DNA of 64,000 nucleotides. It comes from Spirochaetaceae bacterium (GTDB taxonomy: Bacteria > Spirochaetota > Leptospiria > Leptospirales > Leptonemataceae). The translations under genes and the position numbers were made by a program. The notes under the pieces were generated by a model. That model saw only the letters and a list, made by a program, of their open reading frames with translations. It was not told where the DNA came from and made no database searches. The stretch covers positions 248,001 through 312,000 of the forward strand of contig PCBI01000005.1 in NCBI GenBank assembly GCA_002730875.1, written 5' to 3'. This document shows, one piece after another, positions 37,064 to 45,762 of this stretch (the first letter of the stretch is position 1; each line of letters starts with the position of its first letter).

Positions 37064-37507
37064 TTAAAGGGCACAGTCGATCATCCAGTTGATACCGAAG
37101 CGATCTCTAAAGCTACCAAACAGACTGTTCCAGAACATCTCCTGGAGCTCCATCTCAATTTCTCCGCCGCGAGATAGCGTCGAAAAAATCCGTCGGGCTT
37201 CCTCCGGATCATCCGGAGACAGACAAATGTATTGATTATTGCCGGGCTGCCATTTCTGTCCCATGGATTCCAGCATATCGGTGCCCATCAAGATGAATGA
37301 GCCTACTGGTAACGAGATATGCATGATCTTGTTCAGATCTTCCGGAGGCAGAGACATTTCGTCATCTGCTGGCATATCTTTGAATCGCATTACATCGCTG
37401 AATTCGCCGCCAAAAACAGTGCGGTAGAATTCGAATGCCTCTTCGGTGTTTCCTGGAAAGTTCAGATCGGTGTTTCCTGGAAAGTTCAGATATGGATTGA
37501 TCTGCAA
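37064..37507 (-). CDS. PhnB-like VOC-superfamily protein
   Basis: A 147-residue protein of the glyoxalase/bleomycin-resistance fold, PhnB subtype: EEAFEFYRTVFGGEF, MHISLPVGSFILMGTDML, NQYICLSPDDPEEARRIF and FGSFRDRFGINWMID at the end. The start is a TTG backed by a good ribosome site (AGAGGG, 7 bases upstream). An exact 24-bp tandem duplication inserts eight residues (NFPGNTDL) near the N terminus, between the first strand and the helix, relative to the usual family sequence. Enzymatic role unknown. Confidence 0.82.
   Translation of the reverse strand: MQINPYLNFPGNTDLNFPGNTEEAFEFYRTVFGGEFSDVMRFKDMPADDEMSLPPEDLNKIMHISLPVGSFILMGTDMLESMGQKWQPGNNQYICLSPDDPEEARRIFSTLSRGGEIEMELQEMFWNSLFGSFRDRFGINWMIDCAL
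37444..37491. repeat. exact 24-bp tandem duplication inside the PhnB-like gene
   Basis: Two identical copies of a 24-base unit (37444-37467 and 37468-37491), starting cggtgtttcc and ending gttcagat. In frame, it doubles the NFPGNT segment and keeps the reading frame open. Confidence 0.9.
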
Positions 37508-37575
37508 TTGCTTACCCTCTGGTGCCGATTCATATATCGGGGCCCAAAAAAGTCATCCCGGAAACGGGGCCGGGA

Positions 37576-39141
37576 CTATTTCGATTTCAGTCCCAGGGCT
37601 TTTCGCGCCGCCTGATGCAGAACCTCTAGATCCGTGGCATTGCGGCCTTCCACAATGAGTCGCACAACTGGCTCGGTATTGCTGGCCCTCAGATGCAGCC
37701 AACCTTCCGAAAAGCCCAGCCAGAACCCATCCCTTTCGTCCACAGTGGCCCGGTTTCCCAGGGATTTCTTTAGCTTGCGAAAAGCCTCGGGGATGCGCTG
37801 AGGTTTCATTTCGATTTTCTCTTTTCGCATGTGGATCATGGGAAGATGCTGCAGCATTCCATCCAGACTCTTCATATTGAACTGAGCCATAGCCGAGAGT
37901 ATCCAGGCGGCGCCGGCCAGAGAATCCCGACCAAAAGAAGGAAGCGCCGGATCAATCACTCCTCCGTTTCCTTCGCCGCCGAACACCGCTTTGCTTGCCA
38001 GCATGGCTTCTACTACATTGGCTTCGCCCACTGCAGACCTGGAAAACGGCAACCCCGCTTCCTGAGCCACCAGCCCGGTTAGTAATGACGAAGACAGGTT
38101 CACCACCACGCCTTTCTTTGCCGATCCGGCGCTCTTCTTTGCCGACCCGCTGCCCCGCCTGGCCCCACCATCATCCGCAGAATTACGAGAACTCTTCCCG
38201 ATCCCCGCAGAACCCGCGCCGGATTGAGCGCCTCGAATGCTCTGCACATACCCCATAAGTGCCAGCGGCAAAGTGAACTCTTCGTTGATGGCTCCGGCAA
38301 TAGCTGTTCCCGGCACCAGTCGATCGGCATCTGGATCAAGGGCGAAACCGGCCGAGACCTTTTCGCTCTGGCAGAGATGCCCGAATTCCTTCAGGGCCGC
38401 CGGAGTGGGCTCCGGAGGGCGGGAAAAACCGTAGCGGTGTTCGCAATTGAGTTTGATTACCTTGCATCCCAGGGCTTCCAGAAGGGCAGGCAGGGCTTCG
38501 CGGCCCGCGCCATTTACCGCATCCACAGCGACTTTGTATTTTTGCTTTCTGATCTGAGCTACGTTGGGAATGCGCTTGAGTATTGCTTCAATATGGAGCG
38601 ATACCCCGTCCACGGCCGAGATACTCCCAAGCTTCTTAGGAGAAACCGTTGGATCCAGTTTCTTCTGGAGCGCATCCTTCCAGGCCTCCAGTTCCATGGA
38701 TCCAAAGAAGTAGCCTTCCTTCTTGAGAAACTTCAGCCCATTCCATTCGATGGGGTTGTGCGATGCTGTGACGATAATGCCGGCATCAGCTTTCTTTTGA
38801 TTTACCACAGCCTTCACAGTGGGCGTGGGCGCCAGGCCCGTATCCAGTATCTGTTTTCCGGAAAGAGTAAGAATGCCTGTAATAAGCTGTCGCAATGCAT
38901 CGCCGGAAGGACGGGCATCATTGCCCATTACCACTGTCTTTCCCGTTATGGCAGCATAGGACTGAATGAAGGCGCTGAGATGATCCGGTCTGAATCCACC
39001 GGGCAAGGTACCCCGGATCCCGGAAACGGAAACCATCAAGTCTCCGGCGTCCACCGACTTCTGGACTTCGGGAGGTAGAGCCACCTTCTTCCTACTTGCA
39101 GCTGCGGATTTCTTTGCGGTGCGTTCCTTTTTCGAAGCCAT
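37576..39141 (-). CDS. phosphohexomutase, GlmM/phosphoglucomutase type
   Basis: Alpha-D-phosphohexomutase of about 521 residues. Seen: SVSGIRGTLPGG (domain 1, of the SGIRGT type found in GlmM-like and archaeal mutases), the catalytic phosphoserine loop GIIVTASHNPIEWNGLK, the metal-binding ALDPDADRLV, sugar loop GGEGNGGVIDP, and the phosphate-binding end RASNTEPVVRLIVEG. I start it at the ATG at 39141, since a longer open frame to 39420 runs through a tRNA gene. A basic Lys/Ala N-terminal lead and an internal low-complexity insert of Gly/Ser/Ala/Lys (38110-38236) are unusual. Probably glucosamine-6-P to glucosamine-1-P, fitting glmS nearby; phosphoglucose or mannose activity is the alternative. 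Confidence 0.86.
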   Translation of the reverse strand: MASKKERTAKKSAAASRKKVALPPEVQKSVDAGDLMVSVSGIRGTLPGGFRPDHLSAFIQSYAAITGKTVVMGNDARPSGDALRQLITGILTLSGKQILDTGLAPTPTVKAVVNQKKADAGIIVTASHNPIEWNGLKFLKKEGYFFGSMELEAWKDALQKKLDPTVSPKKLGSISAVDGVSLHIEAILKRIPNVAQIRKQKYKVAVDAVNGAGREALPALLEALGCKVIKLNCEHRYGFSRPPEPTPAALKEFGHLCQSEKVSAGFALDPDADRLVPGTAIAGAINEEFTLPLALMGYVQSIRGAQSGAGSAGIGKSSRNSADDGGARRGSGSAKKSAGSAKKGVVVNLSSSLLTGLVAQEAGLPFSRSAVGEANVVEAMLASKAVFGGEGNGGVIDPALPSFGRDSLAGAAWILSAMAQFNMKSLDGMLQHLPMIHMRKEKIEMKPQRIPEAFRKLKKSLGNRATVDERDGFWLGFSEGWLHLRASNTEPVVRLIVEGRNATDLEVLHQAARKALGLKSK

Positions 39142-39230
39142 ATTGCATCCCTGCCACGGGCCCTGAATTGTCCAGCGGTTCCCGGGGTTTTTACTCGACC
39201 GCACGGAGCCCGCAAAAATTCTATGCTCAG

Positions 39231-39314
<84 letters not shown>

Positions 39315-39336
39315 ATTCCTTCCTCTTTTTAATCCC

Positions 39337-39837
39337 ATGGATCCATTGCTGGACGAAAAAATCGTCATTACACTGGCGCGCGGATTCACCGAGTTTATTC
39401 AACAAAGCATTCAGCTGCATGCGGTCCGTGAAGCGTACGGACCATCCAGGAATGAAGGCCTTTGCTACGAATCGGTATCCGGGATTGGCTTCGGAGGCGA
39501 TGTCGAGGGGAAGCTCTATCTATGCATGGATGGCTACACCAAACTGAAGATGCTTCCCGTTATCTTTGAACGATTTGGCGTTAATCTGAGCGAAAAGGGT
39601 ATGGCAGATTCCGTTCTGCTTGAGTTCTCGAATCAGATCGCCAGCGCCATCATCCAGGAACTGCGTGATGCAGGCTATGACCTGACGTTGGAACCGCCAG
39701 AAAACCTCAATCATAAGATCGTCCCCATCGATCTAAGCCAGTACAGACAGTACATACTCATCTTCTTTCTGCAGGACCGCCGGGGAAGAAAGTACATGGG
39801 TCGATGCTATCTGGTACTAACGCTGAAGAAGTTTTAG
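39337..39837 (+). CDS. CheX-like protein
   Basis: A 166-residue protein resembling the chemotaxis phosphatase CheX: an N-terminal helix (ARGFTEFIQQSIQL), GFGGDVEGKLYLCMDGYTKLKML, DSVLLEFSNQIASAIIQELRDAGYDL (the helix that carries the ExxN-type phosphatase motif in the family, here EFSN), and a C-terminal strand set. It could act on phosphorylated CheY in chemotaxis or another response regulator. I start it at the ATG at 39337; a longer frame begins inside the tRNA. No other chemotaxis gene is near. Confidence 0.65.
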   Translation: MDPLLDEKIVITLARGFTEFIQQSIQLHAVREAYGPSRNEGLCYESVSGIGFGGDVEGKLYLCMDGYTKLKMLPVIFERFGVNLSEKGMADSVLLEFSNQIASAIIQELRDAGYDLTLEPPENLNHKIVPIDLSQYRQYILIFFLQDRRGRKYMGRCYLVLTLKKF

Positions 39838-39917
39838 GAGATCTCCCAATCCGTATCCGACCGGCAAAGTCCACCGAGGACGCCGTTGGCCGACCGCAAT
39901 CGAACCGCGGCAATCCC

Positions 39918-40295
39918 TCAATACTTCTGTTTTTCCGCGATAACTCCTCGCACCCCGCCCCGGGGATCGTGAGCATCGCCCACGTTTCGCGGAATCACAT
40001 GAATGTGCACATGCCATACCGTTTGCCCGGCGGCCGGCCCCATGTTGATGCCGATATTAAAGTCTGTAGCGCCGAGCTCCGCCTTGAGGTTCTCCAGGGT
40101 AAGGTCCACCAGATCCCAGAGGGCGGCTTTTTCTTCGCGGTTTAGAGCATCGTATCGGGACACTACGCGTTTGCTGACGACCAGGCTGTGACCCGGGCTT
40201 ACCGGGAACCGATCCCGAATTACGAAACCAAGATCGTTTTCCAGAATCCTGTCCGCATCGAAAAATGGGCTTTCCTGGTTCTGCGAATGATTCAA
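39918..40295 (-). CDS. HIT family nucleotide-binding protein
   Basis: A 125-residue histidine-triad protein. The triad HVHIHVIPR sits near residue 98 with the preceding INMGPAAGQTVWHVHIH. Members hydrolyse or transfer nucleotidyl groups (for example Ap4A or adenosine-5'-phosphoramidates). The start at 40295 gives the usual FDADRILENDLGFVIRDRFP beginning. Monocistronic. Substrate cannot be assigned. Confidence 0.88.
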   Translation of the reverse strand: MNHSQNQESPFFDADRILENDLGFVIRDRFPVSPGHSLVVSKRVVSRYDALNREEKAALWDLVDLTLENLKAELGATDFNIGINMGPAAGQTVWHVHIHVIPRNVGDAHDPRGGVRGVIAEKQKY

Positions 40296-40589
40296 TTTCA
40301 GGCACCTCTCTTGATTGTCTTCGCCACTATCCCCGGTGTGTTCGAGGATTCCTTACAGCATTATTGACGACGTGATTTGCAATGCTCTTCTACACATAGA
40401 GTGAATTCCTGGAGTGAATTCCTGCCGTTTGGACCAGCCTATTCCGCTTGTAATTCAACGTATCTATTGAAATACAATATACTCCGAAAAGGCGGCCGGA
40501 AGTGGTTCCTCCAGCCCTTCCTGTCCGTAAGAGTCTATCAGGACCGGCGGCCCGGGACACGGGACCGCGAAAAACCAGGGGAGTAAACC
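40296..40589. other. intergenic region with a 13-bp tandem repeat
   Basis: About 290 bases without a gene. It contains gagtgaattcctg twice in direct tandem (40399-40411 and 40412-40424). Otherwise it should hold the promoters of the HIT gene (minus) and the cupin gene (plus). I see no further structure. Confidence 0.5.
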
Positions 40590-40988
40590 ATGAAACCAGT
40601 TCCTTTTAAACTATCAGACAAACCCATCCATCTGGGCCTGGGGGCCCGAGCCGAAGTGGAAAGCCCCATTACCGGCATCGAATGGTACGAAAGCTATATT
40701 CAGCGCCGCGAAAGCGATGGCATCGAAGGTCGGCTTGTGGCGGAACACTCCTTCGATGCCGATTGGGATAGCTGGGAAATGCATCCCGAAGGATGCGAGG
40801 TGGTCTATTGCATAAGCGGCAGAATGGAACTGATTCAGGAATTGGACGGAGACATGGTCACGATCGAACTTGGTCCAGGGGAATATGCCATCAATGAACC
40901 CGGAGTGTGGCACACTGCCAACGTTAGGGAGCCAGGCACGGTTCTGTTTATCACGGCGGGCCTCGGAACTCAGCATCGAAGGCGGTAA
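40590..40988 (+). CDS. cupin-domain protein
   Basis: A 132-residue single-domain cupin. Seen: WEMHPEGCEVVYCISGRMEL (metal/acid motif with His and Glu) and YAINEPGVWHTANVREPG (second cupin motif). The start has a good ribosome site (GGGGAG, 5 bases upstream of ATG). Cupins cover many reactions and binding roles; nothing here identifies the substrate. It stands alone between non-related genes. Confidence 0.82.
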   Translation: MKPVPFKLSDKPIHLGLGARAEVESPITGIEWYESYIQRRESDGIEGRLVAEHSFDADWDSWEMHPEGCEVVYCISGRMELIQELDGDMVTIELGPGEYAINEPGVWHTANVREPGTVLFITAGLGTQHRRR

Positions 40989-41264
40989 TCCGCAGTCTGG
41001 CTTGAGTCCACTCCCTTGAGCCTGAAGTAGGCCGGGATCCTTTTGATAGGACGAAGTGGTTTGTTGGGATGGGCGCTGTCATCCATAGATGATGCAGGTT
41101 CCGAAAAGGGAACATCGCAGATGGAGGGGCCCGGCCCGTGCATTCAGGAAAGATCAAGCGACGAAACCGATGTTAGAATATGGCGGAATCGTCTATGCAA
41201 TGGGAGTATTGATTCGGGTATCCAATATCATGCGCCTGTGGTATCGGCGAGCCCAGGGCAGCAA

Positions 41265-41708
41265 TCAAGTCATGGAGAACGGGTCGCTGCTTCCGCCGGA
41301 TTTCATCTCATGTAACTTGTGGCGGGTATCCGCGATGGCATCTTCAACTTCGGCAGTTCTTTCCAGAATCAGCTTTAGTAGCGAGAAGGGAAATACCGGA
41401 TCGTTCCGGGATATTCGCAGAAACATGGGCTCGTCAATATAACCCAGCTTCGCATGCTTGCTAACCACGCGAATAGTGGCCGAACGGGGGTTGCGGTTCA
41501 ATATGGCCATTTCGCCAAAGAATGCTCCGGGACCAAGAGTGGCGATGGTGTAATCCGCGCCTTCGATTTGTCGCGATACGCTCAGTTCGCCTTCGGATAC
41601 AAAATACATCTTTCCGTCCGAGTCTTCGCCCTGAGTAAAGATGGCCTCTCCCTGTTTGTACCAGGCGGTGGCCAGGTTATTCACGTACTCGAAGATGTTC
41701 AGGGACAT
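41265..41708 (-). CDS. cyclic nucleotide-binding domain protein
   Basis: A 147-residue protein made of a single cNMP-binding domain. The phosphate-binding cassette reads FFGEMAILNRNPRSATIRV, with the conserved Gly-Glu and Arg that contact the cyclic nucleotide, so binding is likely. There is no DNA-binding or catalytic partner domain. It is the second of a tandem pair: its ATG shares a base with the stop of the upstream copy (TAATG). Confidence 0.85.
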   Translation of the reverse strand: MSLNIFEYVNNLATAWYKQGEAIFTQGEDSDGKMYFVSEGELSVSRQIEGADYTIATLGPGAFFGEMAILNRNPRSATIRVVSKHAKLGYIDEPMFLRISRNDPVFPFSLLKLILERTAEVEDAIADTRHKLHEMKSGGSSDPFSMT

Positions 41709-42166
41709 TAGCTAATCCCCCTGCGCCCTTTCTCCACGTCCAATTCCTCGGTGAGCTTCTGCAAGGTGTCTTCCGATTTGATGAGACGATCCACAGCATG
41801 CCTGAGCAGATAGAACAGAAACTGTGGGCTGGACCCGGAAAGCTTATACAGAATCGACTTATTGATGACGCCAACCTTGGCTTCCGGACTGACTACACGG
41901 GCTGTGGCCATCCTGGGCTGGGATCGAATCAATGCCATTTCGCCAAAGAACTTGCCAGGGCCAATGGAGTTAATCTGTCTTTCTTCAGCGCCCTCGCCGC
42001 GGAAAATACCGATGATGCCCTCAAAAACGAAGTACATGCTGTCTCCGGCAGTTTCCCCTTCCTGGAAAATCACATGATTCTGGGGATATTTCTCCAGAGT
42101 AACCCGCTTAAGCTGGTCCAGCACAGACATGATTCCCATTTCAACAAGCCGGGAGCTATCCTGCAA
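41708..42166 (-). CDS. cyclic nucleotide-binding domain protein
   Basis: A 152-residue single-domain cNMP-binding protein, the upstream partner of the neighbouring copy. Cassette: FFGEMALIRSQPRMATARV. The N-terminal part (FQEGETAGDSMYFVFEGIIGIF) is the usual beta-barrel start. Both copies end in a charged helix. With no effector domain, they may act through partner proteins. The two genes are translationally coupled. Confidence 0.85.
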   Translation of the reverse strand: MQDSSRLVEMGIMSVLDQLKRVTLEKYPQNHVIFQEGETAGDSMYFVFEGIIGIFRGEGAEERQINSIGPGKFFGEMALIRSQPRMATARVVSPEAKVGVINKSILYKLSGSSPQFLFYLLRHAVDRLIKSEDTLQKLTEELDVEKGRRGIS

Positions 42167-42248
42167 GTCAATCCCGCAGGCCCGAATGAATTTAAAGTCC
42201 AGAAAAGAAAAAAATGGCTCAAATTGGTGTGTTTAGCGGTCTGACACC

Positions 42249-43043
42249 ATGAGCCAGAAAACCCCGGACAGTCTGTTTGCAGGAATGAATCGGCAGGTAG
42301 GACGCGCCATCCACCAATACAATCTGATCGAAGCGGGAGACCGGATCCTGGTCGCTATGAGCGGCGGCAAAGACAGTCTTTTTCTTCTATATATTCTGCT
42401 GGAATTCCAGAAGAAAGCCCCGGTACAGTTCGATCTGGTTCCGGTGCATCTGGACCAGGGACAACCGGGGCATGAGCCCGCCGCACTCAAGGAGTTGGTG
42501 GAGTCCTTTGGCCTGGATTTGCACATAGAGTATCAGGACACCTACTCCACAGTGCTGGAACTCACGCCGGAGGGAAAGACCTACTGCGCGGTTTGTAGCC
42601 GCATGCGAAGAGGTATTCTGTACAGATTGGCTCGAGAGCTTGGTTGCAATCGCATCGCGCTGGGGCATCACCGGGAAGATCTGCTCAGTACATTTCTGAT
42701 GAATGCATTCTTTAACGGAAAGCTGGGAAGCATGCCGCCGGTGTACAGAATCGAAGAAGGGGATCTTCATGTTATTCGTCCCCTGGCATCGGTTTCCGAA
42801 GACGATATCAAAGAGTTCGTGTCGCAGATGGGATGGACGGTGCTTCCCTGTAACCTTTGCGGTTCGCAGGAAGGCGCACGCCGCAAGCAGATGGAGCAGA
42901 TGCTGGCCGACATGGAAAAGACCAGTCCGCAAATCAAGCATTCCCTTCTGGCAGCCCTGGGAAATATCCATACCGACGAATTGATGGATCAATCGCTATG
43001 GACCGGCAGTCGACGACCCGCGAAAGTAGAAGCAGGATCTTGA
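42249..43043 (+). CDS. ttcA: tRNA 2-thiocytidine synthetase-type protein (TtcA)
   Basis: PP-loop ATPase that thiolates cytidine-32 of certain tRNAs. Seen: the PP-loop RILVAMSGGKDSL, the CxxC motif TYCAVCSRMRRG (Fe-S cluster ligands), GHHREDLLSTFLMNAFFNGKLGSMPP and the third cysteine in PCNLCGSQEGARR. Length 264 is within the family range. The downstream end lies 82 bases from a convergent lipoprotein gene. Confidence 0.92.
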   Translation: MSQKTPDSLFAGMNRQVGRAIHQYNLIEAGDRILVAMSGGKDSLFLLYILLEFQKKAPVQFDLVPVHLDQGQPGHEPAALKELVESFGLDLHIEYQDTYSTVLELTPEGKTYCAVCSRMRRGILYRLARELGCNRIALGHHREDLLSTFLMNAFFNGKLGSMPPVYRIEEGDLHVIRPLASVSEDDIKEFVSQMGWTVLPCNLCGSQEGARRKQMEQMLADMEKTSPQIKHSLLAALGNIHTDELMDQSLWTGSRRPAKVEAGS

Positions 43044-43125
43044 TTGTCGATAGGCTTTCGATAGGCCTCCGGACTACCATCGGAGCCGTCTCCAGAAAAA
43101 AATACAGTAAGCGACACAGCCAATC

Positions 43126-43515
43126 CTAATTGGAGGAATAAACAGGAGTGTAATTGGCGCCATCATCCGTGATCGTGATCTCAGAACCGCCAGTCAGATA
43201 AAGCTCGGCACTGCAGGCGGAACCATTGCGGGAAATGGAAAGCGCCGCGGCCACATTGATTTCTTTGTACTCCGTAGTCTGAGCATTGGTCGCCTGGTAG
43301 GACTGAAGTACCTCTCGCCAGCAACCGGCCCCGGAGTAAACGGAATAGGATGCATCGGCGCCGCTTTGATTTGTGATTCGGACCTGAGCCGGGGGATACA
43401 GAGACGCAAGAAATAAGCCCGCTTCAAGGGAGACCTTTTCTCGGCCGCCACATCCAGGGCCGGGCGTGAACAGTGGGATGAGAAGTATTGCGATTAGCGC
43501 AAGGAGCGATTTCAC
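43126..43515 (-). CDS. putative lipoprotein
   Basis: A 129-residue exported protein. The hydrophobic start MKSLLALIAILLIPLFTPGPGC suggests a lipoprotein with Cys22, though the Gly-Pro-Gly before it is a poor lipobox. The mature part has two further cysteines spaced to form a disulphide (GAGCWREV and NGSACSAELY) and looks beta-rich. No family recognised. Confidence 0.55.
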   Translation of the reverse strand: MKSLLALIAILLIPLFTPGPGCGGREKVSLEAGLFLASLYPPAQVRITNQSGADASYSVYSGAGCWREVLQSYQATNAQTTEYKEINVAAALSISRNGSACSAELYLTGGSEITITDDGANYTPVYSSN

Positions 43516-43603
43516 TCCCTATCGCCGCCCTTTAACCGGCGGCAGTCAACACTAATGCTGGCCCGGCGCCCGCCGGAAAGTATGAATGGGCCCTACCGAA
43601 CCG

Positions 43604-43643
43604 AGGCTAGGCTAGACTAGGCTAGGCTAGGCTAGGCGAGGCC
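43604..43643. repeat. pentanucleotide AGGCT tandem repeat
   Basis: Eight consecutive 5-base units, mostly aggct, with variants agact, aggcg and aggcc. It lies in the intergenic space between two lipoprotein genes. Short repeats of this type can vary in copy number by slippage. Confidence 0.85.
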
Positions 43644-43744
43644 AAAACGAGGCGTTCTGATTTATTCAGATTCTGAGCCTGCGTATCCTACCAGGCAAGC
43701 AGCGCTCTTCCGCGACGAAGACCCCTACTCCGCCACGCAAACCT

Positions 43745-44146
43745 CTACTCAGCGGCACGCACTCCCGAACGATAGCGAATCACGGTGCCGGTAGCCTTCC
43801 AGCGAAACTCATTGTAGACGAAAAACAGTACGCCAAATACTTCCAGGTCGGTCTGGACGTTGATTACGTCATCGCCGCCCATTTTAAGGGCCTTTTCGCG
43901 TAATGCAGAAAAACCCTGACCGCCATAGTTGAACAGTCCCAGAATACTGTAGATGGTGCCTTCCGCTTCCACTGTGCCCAGAATCTGATAATCGTCCGAA
44001 TCCAGCTGAAAGGTTGTTATACCATTTGTAGGTCCGGGCCCGCGAACATTGTTATAGCAACCGGCCAGCGCCAGACCAAGGGCACAAAGCAGGGTCACAG
44101 CCGCGACTCTGGATTTCCAGATTCTCGATTCGGTTCGGCTTTTCAT
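43745..44146 (-). CDS. lipoprotein, 133 residues
   Basis: A lipoprotein with a clear signal: basic start, hydrophobic segment VTLLCALGLALAGC with Cys30 as lipidation site. The mature segment YNNVRGPGPTNG, then LFNYGGQGFSALREKALKMGGDDVINVQTDLE, resembles small spirochaetal lipoproteins with a heavy-metal-binding-like or TRL-type fold (the 'A..AL..GAD.V..V' pattern). Function unknown. Confidence 0.75.
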   Translation of the reverse strand: MKSRTESRIWKSRVAAVTLLCALGLALAGCYNNVRGPGPTNGITTFQLDSDDYQILGTVEAEGTIYSILGLFNYGGQGFSALREKALKMGGDDVINVQTDLEVFGVLFFVYNEFRWKATGTVIRYRSGVRAAE

Positions 44147-44225
44147 ACCAGGATTGTGCAGGGACTCCAGAATTAGTAAATCCTAAAACGCTTGTCGCAG
44201 GCAGTTTTTACAGAATTCTTGAAGT

Positions 44226-44897
44226 GTGCAGGCAAATGTAATCGAACTGGAAAACGCAACCGTGACCTCTTTCCCGGTCTGGCCCCTGGGATGCAATTGC
44301 TCTATTATAGAATGCAAACACAGTAAAGAGGCCATTGTAGTGGATCCGGGCGGCGAAGAGGAAAAGATCCTGAAGGTGCTTACAGACCGGGGCCTGCAGG
44401 TTTCGCAGATCATTCATACCCATGCCCACTTCGACCATTGCCTGGGCACCCATGGAGTGGCCAGCGGCCTTAAGGAGAACGATCCAGAAAAGCAGATTCA
44501 CGTAGGGCTCCACAAAGGCGATAGTTTCCTTTACCGAAACCTGGCCATGCAATGCGGATGGTTCGGCCTGCCCCCAATGGAAGCAAAAGAAGACATCAAC
44601 CTGGATCTGGAAGACGGCATGGAATTGGACTTTGGCCAGCAAAAGCTGCGAGTTCTACATACCCCCGGCCACACCCCGGGCTCCTGTTGCTTCAGCGTGG
44701 AAGGCCTGGTCTTTTCCGGGGATACACTTTTTGCGGGGGGCATTGGCCGAACGGACCTACCCGGCGGGGATTCCGATGCCATCATCAAAAGCATCAAGGG
44801 CCGGCTATTCTCGCTGGACGATGGAACCGCGGTGATTCCGGGCCACGGAGGCTTCACCCGCATCTACGAGGAAAAGCATACAAATCCGTTTTTCTAG
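44226..44897 (+). CDS. metallo-beta-lactamase-fold hydrolase (glyoxalase II-like)
   Basis: A 223-residue MBL-fold hydrolase. Zinc ligands: THAHFDHCLG (HxHxDH), HTPGHTPGSCCF, FSGDTLFAGGIGRTDLPGGD and VIPGHGGFT, the layout of YcbL/glyoxalase II-like thioester hydrolases. Starts at a GTG. Likely acts on a small thioester such as S-lactoylglutathione or related compounds, but the substrate is not fixed by the motifs. Confidence 0.88.
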   Translation: MQANVIELENATVTSFPVWPLGCNCSIIECKHSKEAIVVDPGGEEEKILKVLTDRGLQVSQIIHTHAHFDHCLGTHGVASGLKENDPEKQIHVGLHKGDSFLYRNLAMQCGWFGLPPMEAKEDINLDLEDGMELDFGQQKLRVLHTPGHTPGSCCFSVEGLVFSGDTLFAGGIGRTDLPGGDSDAIIKSIKGRLFSLDDGTAVIPGHGGFTRIYEEKHTNPFF

Positions 44898-45087
44898 GGC
44901 GGCCTCGCCAGACCGCGCGAAACGGTCTGCCTGGTCAGGCGCCACTGCTCTGGCAGCGCTCTGGCAATGCTCCGGCAGCGCGCCGATGCAATCGGTTCCA
45001 GGCGATAATCACCGGCCTCAACCGCAAAAGGGTGCCGATAATCAAATCATGCAATGCCCTTTGCCCCATGTCCGAAATCGATCCGGG

Positions 45088-45717
45088 ATGATTCGAATCG
45101 GCCTTGTTTTTCCATTACTGGCAACTCTGGCCATACTGGCCGTTCTTACGGTTCCCAGGTTTTCGGCGCTGGCCGAAAGCAAGTCGGCCTTTCCCGTAGA
45201 AACGGACTTTGGTCAAGAGGAGATTATGGGCAAATTCATAACCGGCCGCGAGCTGGAAATCTGGGCATCTCAGAGGGGCCTGGAAATCGCCCCGGATTGC
45301 CCTCTACGCGAGCTGGCCGACTCGGAAGCCGAAGTCATTTCATCCTCCGGTTCCCGTTTTGATCTGTTTGCTGCCGGCGAAGGACGGGTTTATCTCTACA
45401 TTGACTTTGTTTCTTTTCGCAAGCAAGGCACTCGCAACAGGCCGCTAGAACCGCATTGCTATCCATCCACTCATGAGATACGACTGCAAGAGAACACGGA
45501 ACTGCCGGTCCAGTTTCTGGAGATATACATTAACGATCAAAAGGTAAGCACCCAGGTCTTCGGCGCCGGTTCACAACCCGCATCTCCGCTAATTGTTCCC
45601 GTAACTCGGGAACTCATGCCTGACCGAAAGATCAGGGTAGAACTGAGACCGGGGCCGGGAAACCAGCTTCTGGCTGTCTGGGATGCCTTCCTGAGCGAAG
45701 TCCCGCCGCAAAACTAG
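45088..45717 (+). CDS. exported hypothetical protein
   Basis: I do not recognise the family. I start it at the ATG at 45088, where MIRIGLVFPLLATLAILAVLTVPRF gives a signal peptide or anchor; the open frame extends 34 codons further upstream without support. The exported part contains two cysteines in a conserved-looking pattern (IAPDCPLREL and LEPHCYPSTHEIRL) and beta-rich C-terminal sequence. It stands between the MBL hydrolase and a convergent STAS gene. Confidence 0.6.
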   Translation: MIRIGLVFPLLATLAILAVLTVPRFSALAESKSAFPVETDFGQEEIMGKFITGRELEIWASQRGLEIAPDCPLRELADSEAEVISSSGSRFDLFAAGEGRVYLYIDFVSFRKQGTRNRPLEPHCYPSTHEIRLQENTELPVQFLEIYINDQKVSTQVFGAGSQPASPLIVPVTRELMPDRKIRVELRPGPGNQLLAVWDAFLSEVPPQN

Positions 45718-45762
45718 ATGCGGACGCACACAGGCGCCGCGCCACGGCCATTGCGACCTTTC

